From NCBI RefSeq assembly GCF_963678635.1, contig NC_087071.1:38710438-38774437 (forward strand): a stretch of 64,000 nucleotides of DNA, in the 5' to 3' direction. Within the stretch, counting starts at the first letter, position 1, and each line of letters begins with the position of its first letter. Below, in pieces: positions 37,202 to 48,689 of the stretch. Under the pieces are notes generated by a model. It was not told the DNA's origin. It was given only the letters and a program-made list of their open reading frames with translations, and ran no database searches. Made by a program: the position numbers and the translations under genes. The DNA is from Symsagittifera roscoffensis (lineage: Eukaryota; Xenacoelomorpha; Acoela; Convolutidae).

Positions 37202-39130
37202 ATGAATCTTAATCAAATTCCCAAACTTAAATATAAATTGGACAGCGGGAAAAATCTTGCATTACCAGATACATTAAGTAGAAATACACCATCAGAACTA
37301 CTTACACAAAAACTACAGTTGAAATACCAAAAAATATTAAATTTTATTTCAAGAAAGATGAAACGATTAGAATGCAAATATGCAGTCAAAACCGACATTG
37401 ATCAATCACAAATAAATAATTTATAACATTTCCCACTGTACCTAGATTGCCAAAATAATCACTATGAAGTTGATTTATTGGGTACATCTACATTTAAACC
37501 AATTCCATACTCACATTGGATAAAAAATAACACTCAACAAAAGAAAACAAAACAACAACCACATAAAAAAGACTTTTTCCCATTAGTTGAAAAAGAGAAC
37601 TTAACGGATAAAATAAAATTATCAGGACCAGAAATAAATGACTCAAAATACACGATAAATCAAGTTTTTAATCTCCATGACCCACTTGACACAATCCCCC
37701 TGTCAAAACTAGAAGTTGACAATATTTTTCTATCACCAACAGAAAAAATAGCACATGAACTTTTAAAGCAATACCAAAACCTTAACCCAGTTATAAAACA
37801 ACTAAAATCATGGCACAAAAACAAAACAAAACCAGCAAAAGCTGATACAACAATTTTAGGAAACAAAACACTCCTCCGATATTTTCGAAAATTGAACAAC
37901 ACAACAATAAACGGAAACACAGACCTTTTAGAATATCATTTAGATGATTCTAAAGTCCCCTGTCTTCCCTTAAGTATGATACTAATAGCGTTCAACATCT
38001 CCTTTACGCAAAATACAAAAGTACACTCCGGATCAGAAAATACATACTCGAACTTTACACAAAACTTTTATTATCCAAACGCCCCAATTTGGATAAAAGT
38101 ATTATGCAATGATTGTATAATATGCCAATTAAACAAACCTTATCCAAGTCAAAAGCAAATAGCACAAACACAAGATTTTAAAGGACAAAGTTTATGTTTC
38201 AACCATAGAATTTCATTTGACACAAAAGGACCAATTTCACAATCCTCTGAACGAAATTCATACATTATGGTTAATGTTGATGCATTGATGCACTATGTAG
38301 CACTCAACCCAGTACCACACTGTAATGCTTATTACGCTTACCCAACACTCTACGAACACTGGATAGCTAAAGTTGGATTACCCGAAATCTTAGTTACAGA
38401 CAACGGTACAGAATTCATTAATAACGAAATCATTACACTATGCCACTTAGAATATCTTAGATGTATCATAAATGGAAATGATACACAATACACAGAATGG
38501 TCAGCAGATGTAAAATTATTTCCCTTATCATATAACTCGCAAATAACGACAACTTTAGGATTGTCGCCATATGAAATGGTTTTTAACCAAAAACCAAGAA
38601 AACCAATAATGTTCACAGCAAATGCCCACAAAAATGAACAAGATTATTGCAAACTAAAAAAAGATTCAATATGCTATAACCTACCATTACACACACATGA
38701 TGAAGATCATTTTCATCACCCACAAACTCTCAAACTAGCCTCTGGTACACATATCGAAAGGATTTTAAATAGAGATAAAAAACACAACGAAATCTACCAA
38801 AAAGTAACAAAGAAAGTGCTGCAAAGGCAAACATTAACAATCAAATTAATTCACGTTTTATGCCAGTCACAGATTTAAAAATTAGAACATTTTTTTTTAT
38901 AACCAAATTTCAATACACAAAAAGGAATCTCCAAAAAACTACAACCACTTCGAAAAGGACCATACCAAATAATTGCTAAACCCACTGAAGTAACATATAA
39001 ACAGATTCAACTAAAAAAGAAATTGTTCAACATCGTAACAATTTATTACCTTACTACCCGAAACAATACGTTTTGCGCGAATTAACCCAATTATATTCTT
39101 TAACCGGTATAAAAATTATTCAAAACAATA
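37202..39130 (+). pseudogene. RNase H end and integrase, copy 2
   Basis: Same structure and the same missing segment between LCHL and EYLRC as copy 1, so it lacks the catalytic glutamate too. Differences are single substitutions, for example CIICQ for CIKCQ, VDALMHYV for VDALTHYV, GLPEILVTDNG for GLPGILVTDNG. The GPY/F-like tail follows in another frame. Small frame 39158-39343 (KSIKTLEPNKSEIERKNGKL) is the charged end of pol. Confidence 0.9.
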
Positions 39131-39316
39131 CACAAATACAACTAAAAACAAATGTAATTGATGACAACCATCATAGACAAAGTCAAAAAAGGAAACAAAA
39201 TTCGTAAAAGCATAAAAACACTAGAACCAAATAAATCTGAGATAGAAAGAAAAAATGGGAAACTGATAGCAAAAATCTTGCCACAAGAACAAAATGAAAT
39301 ATCCGAACATAGAGAA

Positions 39317-40444
39317 TCATCGCGACTTAGAAATCAACCATGAAAAAATTACATTCATAGAAAAAAAGACATTCATACCGCAATCTAAAATATTTAAAAA
39401 AAATTGAATTTCAAAAAGAAACTTCAACCTCTTTGAAAAGATAATAATTCGTACACTTCTCAATCTTTTTAAACTCTCATATTTTCAAAATAACATGCTG
39501 AAACATACGCAACATTTTTAGTTCAAATTCAACCAATAGGATTCATTCAGAACCGTCACCTTCGATATCTCTAACAAAAACCAACTAGCCGATAGATATT
39601 AATCTCCAGGCATATCTAGAACTATAACTTTACAACCTCCAGGTCAAAAATTAGCAACTCGCAACAACTTGACAAGTAAAATAAATATCACGATAATATT
39701 ACAACCCGCCCCTAACTAATAATGCAAAGATCAACAATATTTTCCCAACTTAGACCTCAAAAGACCTCCAACCAAAAATGGCAATTTATTCTAAAATAGA
39801 AAAAGAGCATGATCATTTGGCCTAAAGTACAAATATTTCAAAAACATCCCAGTTTACCCACCGAATCAAAATAAAGCAAAAAAGACCTCCTGAGCACCAT
39901 AAAATAAGCCCCCAACAAATTTTTCAGGAAACTCAACCCACTTGTCAAAAAATCAATAAATAATCCGACCACACCTGAATTTTGCCCCAGAAATTCAAAA
40001 AATATTCGACAAACGAATCATTTCTTAAATGCTTTTCTCCTCAACAGTCGCAACTCTAAAAAAAATTAATTCTAAACTTTTTCATAAACTTTTTCATTCT
40101 CTTTAAACTTTTAATAACAATTTTTCTTGAAATTTTTGAAGCTTTTACAGTTCTTTTAATAATTTTTTGTAACATATTTTTAATTTTTTACGTCCTATTT
40201 GCAATATATTTACAACTTTCCGAACTCATTGACCACATTTACAGGTACGATAACTTAAAGTATATTTAAATGATACGAACAATTGTTAGTAGAACAGAAA
40301 ATTTTTCATTATTCATAATTTTTATAACATTTTTATCTCCCTAATTTTGACAATATGCAAATGTGTAAAGAAAGCGATAGTCACATTCGCCTTAGCAACA
40401 ATCCTTTTAACTCTATTCATCGAAGAATATTATAATAAACATAA
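39317..40444 (+). other. Non-coding spacer between pol and env-like gene
   Basis: Still A-rich but with stops in all plus frames; no domain recognised. It may contain the acceptor site for a spliced env message. About 40080-40250 is T-rich (TTTTTCATAAACTTTTTCATTC), unlike the rest of the element. Confidence 0.45.
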
Positions 40445-43400
40445 ATCTTCCCACTAAAAAATATATCCATTGGACACACTTTCAAAATTGCTAACCAACT
40501 ACCATCAAAGCAGTCTTCACCGACATCTCCCCAAGAAAACCCAACACAAACTACAACTACCCAAAACCCCCAAACGTCCACACGTATTTCTTTTCAAGAT
40601 AACCTGTACACTTTTGGAAAACACGCCCGCTTATCTGAACCACTAGAACCAGTTCAACGACAAGCATCACTAAGTGAACCAACATATAACTTGTACCCCA
40701 CGTTGCCACAAGATTTAAATCGAATTAGACATATTAGTTAAAATCAAAATACAATTGAAGTCAATAGACAAATTATACACCCAAGACGAAATAGAAATTT
40801 TCAAGCTCCCAGAGTTACTTTTCGCATTTCTCAATCATCAACACCATCAAGTTCAGAAACCTCTATTATAATAATACCAGACACCCCTACACTTACATCA
40901 CAGCAAAGTACACCTTATATTCCCTCAGACTATCTAGGATGAACACCAAAATCCGCACAAATAAGTGAAAATCCTTTTAACCCCCCAAACACCAGCGAAC
41001 GACTACCTTATTGGGCAACAAAATCTTATCCGCAAGGAGAACCAAGTTTAGTAAACGACCCAATAGATACCTCATCAGATACAACACTATCATCCTTATC
41101 AGAAACATTATCACTCCCCTCAACACCATCAATAAGTCAAATATTACCATCATTTATTCCTTTAAATTCTCCAAATAATCTTGACGCTCGATACAGAGAA
41201 CAAACAACAAATGTACCCCTACGATTAGATTAGAATACATTCGTAGCACGTCCCCCACTATTCGGACAACATAACGAAAGCCACCGACTTCACATTTGGG
41301 CACTTGATAGATTACAATATAGACAAGATATCCACGAAGATATCCGAGAACTAAACGTTCGAATATTACAACAAAACAGTCTTCAAATAAAGTTTGAAAT
41401 AACAGTCAAACTTTATAATATTGTACAACACCCCTACCCATTAAGTCCACCAAATACCACAGCTCAAACTCTATCACCACCTTTTATAACAACTGAAGTA
41501 ATATATGAATACGATAGATATACAAAAAACACAAATAGATATACAAAAAACGTAATCCGGATTATCATACACATGCATATTTTAGAGGTATTAACATTTC
41601 AACACCTTCTTTTTCTAATTTTTCCGATCAAATTACAAATCCATCTCCTCGGACCCCAAGATTTATTAGTAACACATTATGATTGTGAAGAAAACGAACA
41701 AAAAAAACAACATAATTATGCAATTAATCACGTAACACAATGCGAAACAGAACCACAAGCTATAGAAACTACAAATGCAATGGCAACATTACATTCAAAA
41801 GCCCGAGCAACGACAATCACAGGTTATAAATTTACAGCAACATTTTCCGAAAAGAAAGTACATTGTTCACAATTTTCCAACGTAAATAAAAACCGACTTG
41901 ATTACGAATCATTTTATCAAAGCAATATAGAAAGACTTTTACATCTCAACCCCGATGATTGTAAAATGAACTACTCAGATTATACATAACAAATATTAAA
42001 CACTCAGACATGAAAATAGTTAATTTCCAATTGCAGATTCTGTACAACAAGCAGAACTTGAACGATATCAAGGACATAATAAACTAGACAAAAAATACCC
42101 ATATAATGGCGCACACGGACGATTAACCTATGATATACACAAAAAACATTGGATACCACATATTGGAATAAATAAATCTTCAAATTGCAAAGCCGACACA
42201 AAAAATAAAGGCTATCAAGAAATAATGTTTTTTGATTGAAAAATACAACTTGAAAAAACACAACTCACACGAGATTCATCTGACAACACAACAATTTATC
42301 AAGGAGTTAGATTACCCTGTAAAAACGATCAAGGTTATTGTGACCGCACAACTAGAACCCAGGCAACAATTGTTTGGTTGCACGAAGATACATGCACAAC
42401 ATTTCAAGAAGCAAAAATACACGCTCGAATGATAAAATTTCATGAAAAATATTTTATCGAATCAATTCCAAACGAACAAGTAAACCCATCTCACAAACGA
42501 AGCAATAACTTCAAAAATCCACACGGTATAGAAAGTAATTTAACAAGTTTCCAGATCTATCAAGAAACAGAATTCGCTTGTAAATATACTAACCCACTCT
42601 ACAAAACACAATATTCAGAATTACTTGTCGAATACGAAAACGGTTTCTACATGACTACTGGTAAAGTTAAATTTGACCCGTCCCATGTGGATCAAAAAAC
42701 AGCCAAAATGTCGTACAATTGAACCCTGACGAAGATAAATACTATCTACTCACACCATACCCTACGTTATTGCAGCCACTAAACAAGTTTTCACCCAAAA
42801 GCATCCGAGCTATTGCTAGCAACCCAAACATTGATTTACAATCAATTGATATATACTCTAAATCTGACATACAACATCACATTAGAACACAGCAATTTCA
42901 AGAATTACTCACACAAATGGATACAATACAACGACAATCAATCGACCAGAATTTAAGAAAACTTGCCGAAACCGCAGGAATCGCAGACATTTATACACAA
43001 GACTACAGCAGATATTTTAAGGATATTAAAGATTACATATATTTAAACGGTGAAAAATGTAGACCACAAGATATTTCACCCATAAACATTTTTAGTTTTG
43101 TAAGACTGAAAATTGAAATTCTCGCCTTTCTAGGATGGCTCTATTACATCTTAGAAAGACTGACTAATATATACGCTATGTTTAATTTTATAGGATTTTT
43201 TTTCTCACTATTAAAAGGAATCTATAACACATGTGCTATACACACACAAGTAAACCGCCAAGCAAAGGTAGCACGTATATTATTTGCAGGATTTTTTGGA
43301 ATATTTTCATCATCAAAAAATAAAATACTTTTAGACGCACAAATAAAAGAATATAACACAAAATCAGCCACAAGACCAAATACATACGACGAAGAACATA

Positions 43401-43654
43401 ATAACATAGACACAGCACCTACAGCACCACAAGTACCAGCCTTACCAAAGAACCATCCATTATCATTAGTTCCCCGCTATTTCCGAAACTTAGCAATCAC
43501 CAATAATCCAAATTTCAGAAATACAGCACAAAGCCCCATTCAACACATAACGACAAATCATTCACAAAATTATAATACATTTGAACAAATTATTGAACAA
43601 CCCCATACCACCATTTTTCAGTCTCAACATAATCATTTTTTTAGCCCACGATGA
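40445..43654 (+). pseudogene. env-like glycoprotein gene of the LTR element
   Basis: One frame runs from about 40445 to 41989 with stops at 40739, 40940 and 41231. It has a long Ser/Thr/Pro-rich stretch, then a hydrophobic segment (ILEVLTFQHLLFLIFP), then an apparent ectodomain with paired cysteines (TGYKFTATFSEKKVHCSQF, HLNPDDCKMNY). A shift leads to 42033-42722 (stop at 42236): SNCKADTKNKGY, RLPCKNDQGYCDRTTRTQAT, IVWLHEDTCTTF, EFACKYTNPLYKTQ. A further shift leads to 42719-43654: a polar helical stalk, a long hydrophobic block (LAFLGWLYYILERL, MFNFIGFFFSLLKGIY) and a cytoplasmic tail. The architecture fits a type I viral-type fusion glycoprotein, which would mediate cell-to-cell spread. The family is not recognised. 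Five or more lesions. Confidence 0.6.
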
Positions 43655-45461
43655 GCCGACAAATTGGAGCCCTCCATCGCTCAAATTCCCACCCATTCAA
43701 CCTCCAAAATTCAATCCCAATTATTCTAATTTTCGTTTTCCCACCACCCTATTTTCCAGTTATTAATATACCATCTAGCACGATTTCAGACACTAACTCC
43801 GATATTTCTGTTTTTCATACCATCTCACGATTTAACAACTCCGACATCAAAATTTCCGACGAATTTGCAAACTCCGAACCATCTCCCTCTACCCATACCC
43901 AGACCAACCCATCAGTTTTTTCGCAACCCCCCTTTCAACCCAACGAAACCAGTCATCCACTCCCATCCATTTCCACTCCCACTTATGCTTCCCAAGTAAC
44001 CCCAACCTATTCCCCATTCACCTCTGAAAGATCAAATAATAACTCCCCAGATACTGTCCAAATCTCCGAAGAGCTCGATAATTTTATTATGTTATAATAA
44101 CAATTAACATACCCCCACACTCTTAACATCCACCAATTGTCATCCACAGCAACATCATCAAATCCACCAATGCCTACACCGCTATCAGATTACACCCCAT
44201 CATTAGCTCAATCATCCACATCTACTGAAACATCCACTAGCACTAACAGAGCTTACCACACTTTTAGGAGAAAATTCCCGAATGACCCATTCACAACTAA
44301 ATCCAGAACAGCCAAAGAGTATATCAACCACTCAGAACACACAAATACAAAGAACTTCCTTCAAATATCCTTACCCTCGTTTCCACAGTACACTTTAGAT
44401 ACATCTACCATCACTACTAATGACACAAGAAGTTTTGTTTATGAGCACGTTTTAATGCCAACACTTCCTTGGACAGCGTATTACCACTACACTAACCATC
44501 TTTCTATACCACTCGATAACACATATGAAGATAATGAAAGAAGCAAAAGTCTATTATACAGACTCACAACACTACTAACACCTCGAAAATTTACATATGT
44601 TGGATTTAAAAAGTTACTAAAAACATTTACCGCACCCCGAGTTAACAATTTCTCCATTGAATACTACAATCACAACATCATACTCCCTAACTAAGATCAA
44701 TTTTTAGATGAAGATCGTTTTGCAAACCCACAACTAAAAGAAAATTTTTTTATTAAAACACCATATCTTTTCACACTTAAAATTTTTGATAAAAAGCACG
44801 ATCATACAGTTTCCGGAGCACTAACTGAAATCCAAGCATACAAAAGCTTCTATGATAAATTTCAGTTATTTTCACTAACCTTTCACATTCTTTCACCACA
44901 AGAACGCGATTTGCACTGTTCCCACGACATAATGTTACGCAATAAACAAACACATACTTACACATATTATCGTTTCATACAAAACCATTTTGACTTACAC
45001 ACACCATCATGACAACCCCACCATCGTTTTCAATTCATAATTTCGAAATACACATCACCATTTTTTCCTAATTTTACATATTGCATTAAAAATACTAACC
45101 TCCACGGCATCCTCCGTAACTATGATACCATTACCCAAATATATTCTGTCCCCTCACGAAGACCTTCAATGATGAAGAATCAAGACCCTTCATTATCTTG
45201 CATGAGTTCATCCAACCTATTGAAGTTCCCATACTAGAATTCATTCATAATACTAAAAATAATCATAAATTTTACAATCTAATACAAAACACACCTCATG
45301 AGTTCGCAGTAGGCACCGAAGAACTAAATACCATCAAAGCACTTCAATTGCTTTGGCCACTGCTACAAACTAAAAACGTCATTCGCATACTAGCCCCATT
45401 ATTAACAACATCCGATTTGATTCACGAAATCTTCCCCCATGGCTTTTTTCCCGATGACTAA
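43651..45461 (+). pseudogene. Additional 3' gene of the LTR element (unknown)
   Basis: ATG at 43651 overlaps the end of the env-like frame. The frame runs through TAA at 44095, TAA at 44692 and TGA at about 45010, then a shifted frame ends at 45461. The first 180 residues have a hydrophobic patch (IPIILIFVFPPPYFPVI) and then are Ser/Pro/Thr-rich. The next part looks globular: FLQISLPSFPQYTLDT, SFVYEHVLMPTLPWTAYYHY, LTTLLTPRKFTYVGFKKLLK, and after the stop PYLFTLKIFDKKHDHTVSGA and FSLTFHILSPQERDLHCSHD. The last part reads HEFIQPIEVPILEFIHNTKN and ALQLLWPLLQTKNVIRILAP. Total about 600 codons. LTR elements do not normally carry such a gene after env. GACTAAG|GTAAGTATA at the very end resembles a splice donor. 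Function unknown. Confidence 0.5.
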
Positions 45462-47114
45462 GGTAAGTATAATTAAAATAAATTTAACTAATAATTCAAA
45501 TTGTACTAAACATTCTTTATAAAATTTTCAATTCTCTTTTTAGTCTTCATACTACCATCATCTACAAAAACAGAAAAAGAAATAAATATACAAGTTTGTT
45601 AAATTAGAATTTAAAACTAGTATTTTTTTTGCTAAAACTTATTTGCTAAAACTATTTTGCTATACTAAATTTTTCGCACTAAATAGTGTAGTAAAATTCA
45701 AACCCAATGTAGTAATTTTAATTATAAATTATTTCCCCAAGAAGCAGTAAAAGTGAAATACGATGTAAAATTTATAATTTAAAAATTCCCCAAATGTAGC
45801 AAATTTCAAATTTCAAGCAATAAATTCATAAAATGAGAACGCAGTACTAACTTTTTCAAAGTTTTTATTCATTCACACAAGAATTCTATCCATACTCGCG
45901 CAGCTCGCCCACGAAGTTTTGTTTAAAATAATGATTTTATGTTTCAAGCTTTCACTAACAATAACTCAAACAACCGATAAAAAGTTTCCATTTTTTGCTT
46001 AACCCGGTTGGAATGGAGTTATACACTACGTTAAACTAACCAATGCAGCTTACTAAATACCATAACTCATAAAAATAATAGCATTACTAAGAAAAAAAAA
46101 CCAACGGTACCCAAACCGCATTAACCCAGTTTAAAACTGGATAATTTATTCTTTTGAAGACTATTGCAAAGTCTAAGAAAGAAATAATAAAACACAAAAA
46201 AGAGGAAAGACAAACCCAAACCAAAATCAATTTGATTTCTGAAAAAAGGACACAACCAAAAGTAACATAGGAAAGACCAGAAAAAACCAACGTAAAAGGT
46301 TATCACAAAACAGGACCCCTCAAAGAAACAGCACAAAATCATATTCCCACTCCTGGCCTAACCCACGAGAGAGGACGTCCTGAGCATGCTTATAGCCAGC
46401 CTAACCAACCGCGCTACACCCACGCTTTGTGACCACACTTCTATTTTTAATAAGAGGTACTCAAGGGTGAGTAATTCTTCAAAATAACTGAACTAAAATA
46501 AAACGCTTTTGCGAAAAACGCTAACTAGAATCATGACAAAAAACCAAATTAACAAAAGTCTATAAAAAATAAATCATAATATGCAGTACATAGATCATAC
46601 ACAACAACAAAGACGAACATCCGAAGACTAGACGATTCCATCACACTTGAACAAAAGAATGGCCTAAAACACAACCGACACGCCGTCCACAATCACGACT
46701 CAAAGGATTTGAAGTACGACTTGACTTCGCAGAAAAGGACTTCATTGAACCTGACCAATGACCACCTCGGTGTTCAAGTATACGTACAGATCCGAGTTAC
46801 AAGGCATCCCTTCCAAACACGAATTTCACGCCATTCCCAAACGAGGCTGAACACAAGACAGTTCTCCAGTAATACAGAAAAACCTGACATAGCAAACCAT
46901 TTTGAAATCGGATTGATTTCATTGTGGATCGCATTGGTTGTCAAACGACAAGACGATAACATCATGTCCATCCTTCCAGCGTTCTGGAACGTTTCGCTTC
47001 AAGGAGAAACCGGAAAAGAAATATGATGTTCGCCAAATACCAACGTTCATCATCCATCCTTCAATTGCAGAAGAAAACGGATAAAACTCAAAAACTCTGT
47101 AAACCCCGGATGGT
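45462..47114 (+). other. 3' non-coding part of the LTR element
   Basis: No domain recognised. Contains a tRNA-like stretch on the minus strand (46345-46430) and a 105-codon frame (46709-47026, MKYDLTSQKRTSLNLT start) whose composition differs from the element's genes; it is not supported as a gene. The sequence just before the 3' LTR (TAAACCCCGGATGG) is only weakly purine-rich for a polypurine tract. Confidence 0.45.
46345..46430 (-). repeat. tRNA-derived SINE head or tRNA pseudogene
   Basis: Minus strand reads GGTGTAGCGCGGTTGGTTAG, a strong pol III A box (TAGCGCGGTTGG) in D-arm position. About 50 nt on comes CTCGTGGGTTAGGCCAGGAG, which can form a 7-bp T-arm-like hairpin with one mismatch around GTTAGG, a degenerate B box. 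The acceptor stem and anticodon arm do not pair convincingly, so it is not a functional tRNA. Confidence 0.45.
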
Positions 47115-47363
47115 GGAACCTGATCTAAACTACATTTTATTATTTCATATAAATTAGATATTTTACCACTGTAAAATATTTATTATTAACCAATCATAAT
47201 CAATCTAACTAACAACCCACTTATTTGTAACTGCTGAAATTTCAGCACCAGAGAGATTAGAAATTAGTTACCTCTCCTCGAAAAATTCAGCAGCCGCAAT
47301 GAAACCAGTATACTCTAGGTCTATTGAGCCTAGCAGAGACTAGTTAAACACCCTGAGACTAGT
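47115..47363 (+). repeat. 3' LTR
   Basis: Matches 26049-26323: TGGAACCTGATCTAAACTAC start, ATTGAGCCTAGCAGAG near the end, ACTAGT end. Differences are about ten substitutions and two deletions, consistent with an old insertion. Confidence 0.8.
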
Positions 47364-47903
47364 AGATATAAGAGTAAGATTAGGATCGGTGTTAGACTAA
47401 GAAGTTGCACGAATCTATCCGGCCGAAAATAAGATAGCGTGACGAGCAGACGGTGAACCCTATCCGAAATTACTCTATGAGTTACACCTCATACATAACT
47501 CAAATTATTTGAAAGTTTGATGCTTTTATTTTGTAAAAACATTGGTTTGATTTTGGAGAAAACATTGATTTGATTCTTTTCTTTCGTTTCTTCTAATCAT
47601 GAACATCCGCAGATACATTTTGAATAAATCTGTTTGGCATTGTGAGCGAGTGACTAAAAATCAAACGAAAAATATGTGCTCCAAATTGGTTTTTGTCAGT
47701 TCATAGAGCACCACTATTTAGTCATTAGTCATGCAAACGCGTGTTTACCTAGTTTAACTTCAACTCATTTCTTTTAACTTTTTTTAAATCAAATTTCTTT
47801 ACTCTTTACGCGTACGTGCATAACATACACAAAAAGTGCATTTGATTGAACACTTTTGCTAAAGCACTTTTACCAAACTATTTTTTAACTCTACAGCCTC
47901 AAT
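47364..47903 (+). other. Spacer upstream of the PMP22/claudin-like gene
   Basis: AT-rich, no repeat recognised. It ends TTTTTTAACTCTACAG (47896), a good 3' splice site eight bases before the ATG at 47904, so a 5' untranslated exon may lie further upstream. Confidence 0.5.
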
Positions 47904-48689
47904 ATGATAGTTTTTATGATTTTTCGAATAATTCGTCTTTTTTCTCTTGTTAGAGGGATACAGTCTAGGGATAAGAAAAGGATCAACAGTGAAAAATTTC
48001 AATTTATTGTTACTGGACTCATGTTTTTTGCGACGTTTATAGCGTTCACTCTTATTAAGTTTGGACTGCGTACGCCAGCTTGGCTTCGAGATGTTGACGC
48101 CAGTAACAGTCCTTACTTCCAACGAACTAGGAACAATCGTAAAAACGAATGGTTCCCAACGTACGAAGACCTGTTTAAATCTATGGGACTCTGGGAGGTG
48201 AAGGCTTTCGGAAACGATTTATACCATCTTCCGGTCAGGGACTACGAACTTAAGATGGGATCCACGGCATTGATTCTTTCCTGTGTCTGCGGTTTCCTCG
48301 TCTACGTAACCTTCACCTTCCAACGACTGATGCGATGGGCAGACTACACGAAGGTGTTGTTCCTGATGGTTGTATCTCTCTGGTTTAGCGCGCTGATGTT
48401 CATCTTCTCGATTTTCGGAACCTCGTGTTGCTTCTGGTATTTCAGGCGAGAAATTCGCTACCAGCGGTATGGATACTCACATAACTGCGCCTGGATCGGC
48501 GTTGGATTCTCTCTCCTCGCATTCGTCTTAGCGATCATTCGGTTTATCGTGCACAAACAGGCTTTGGAGAAATTGAACTCCAAAAAGAACAAGTATAAGC
48601 CAGAGACGACACTGGCACAGGACGAGGAGTCCGCGGGCACACTCACGGTTAAAGTTCAAAGCCAGCAACCTCAGGATTTGCCACGCTGA
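47904..48689 (+). CDS. Four-transmembrane PMP22/claudin-superfamily-like protein
   Basis: 261 codons, ATG to TGA, with non-repeat codon usage and higher GC than the surroundings. Four hydrophobic segments at about residues 33-53, 120-138, 151-171 and 197-215. A long first extracellular loop (54-119) includes EDLFKSMGLWEVKAFGNDLY; GLW is the conserved core of the PMP22/EMP/claudin family. The loop cysteines usual in claudins (W-GLW-C-C) are absent. Both ends are cytoplasmic; the tail is charged and acidic (TTLAQDEESAGTLTVK). Members build cell-cell contacts or modulate channels and receptors; the exact role cannot be inferred. An AG splice site just before the ATG suggests the coding part sits in one exon. 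It lies between two mobile elements and appears undamaged. Confidence 0.75.
   Translation: MIVFMIFRIIRLFSLVRGIQSRDKKRINSEKFQFIVTGLMFFATFIAFTLIKFGLRTPAWLRDVDASNSPYFQRTRNNRKNEWFPTYEDLFKSMGLWEVKAFGNDLYHLPVRDYELKMGSTALILSCVCGFLVYVTFTFQRLMRWADYTKVLFLMVVSLWFSALMFIFSIFGTSCCFWYFRREIRYQRYGYSHNCAWIGVGFSLLAFVLAIIRFIVHKQALEKLNSKKNKYKPETTLAQDEESAGTLTVKVQSQQPQDLPR

Larger units (their letters stand above)
35871..39316 (+). repeat. 3445-bp tandem duplication, copy 2
   Basis: Near-identical to 32426-35870, with roughly 1% scattered substitutions and a few 1-3 nt indels by eye. It ends at AGAGAA (39316), after which the unique 3' part of the element resumes with TCATCGCGACTTAG. Confidence 0.97.
26049..47363 (+). 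mobile_element. Large decayed LTR retroelement with env-like gene and duplicated pol block
   Basis: Direct repeats of about 275 and 249 bp bound 21.3 kb. Inside, in plus orientation, lie: leader, two extra frames, gag with zinc knuckle, protease remnant, RT-RNase H-integrase (twice), an env-like gene and one more 3' gene. The internal plus strand is strongly A and C rich and G poor from about 27.3 to 45.5 kb, unlike both flanks. Without the 3445-bp duplication the element would be about 17.9 kb, far longer than the usual 5-9 kb of Ty3/Gypsy elements or retroviruses. Nearly every gene has stops or frameshifts, so it is inactive. Gene order gag-pr-rt-rh-int-env fits Ty3/Gypsy (errantivirus-like or retrovirus-like) organisation. 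No clear target-site duplication is visible (AAATT before, AGATA after). Confidence 0.85.

Noticed and set aside
46709-47026. 105-codon frame before the 3' LTR
   Set aside because: Composition differs from the element's genes, no motif, and a minus-strand frame overlaps it.
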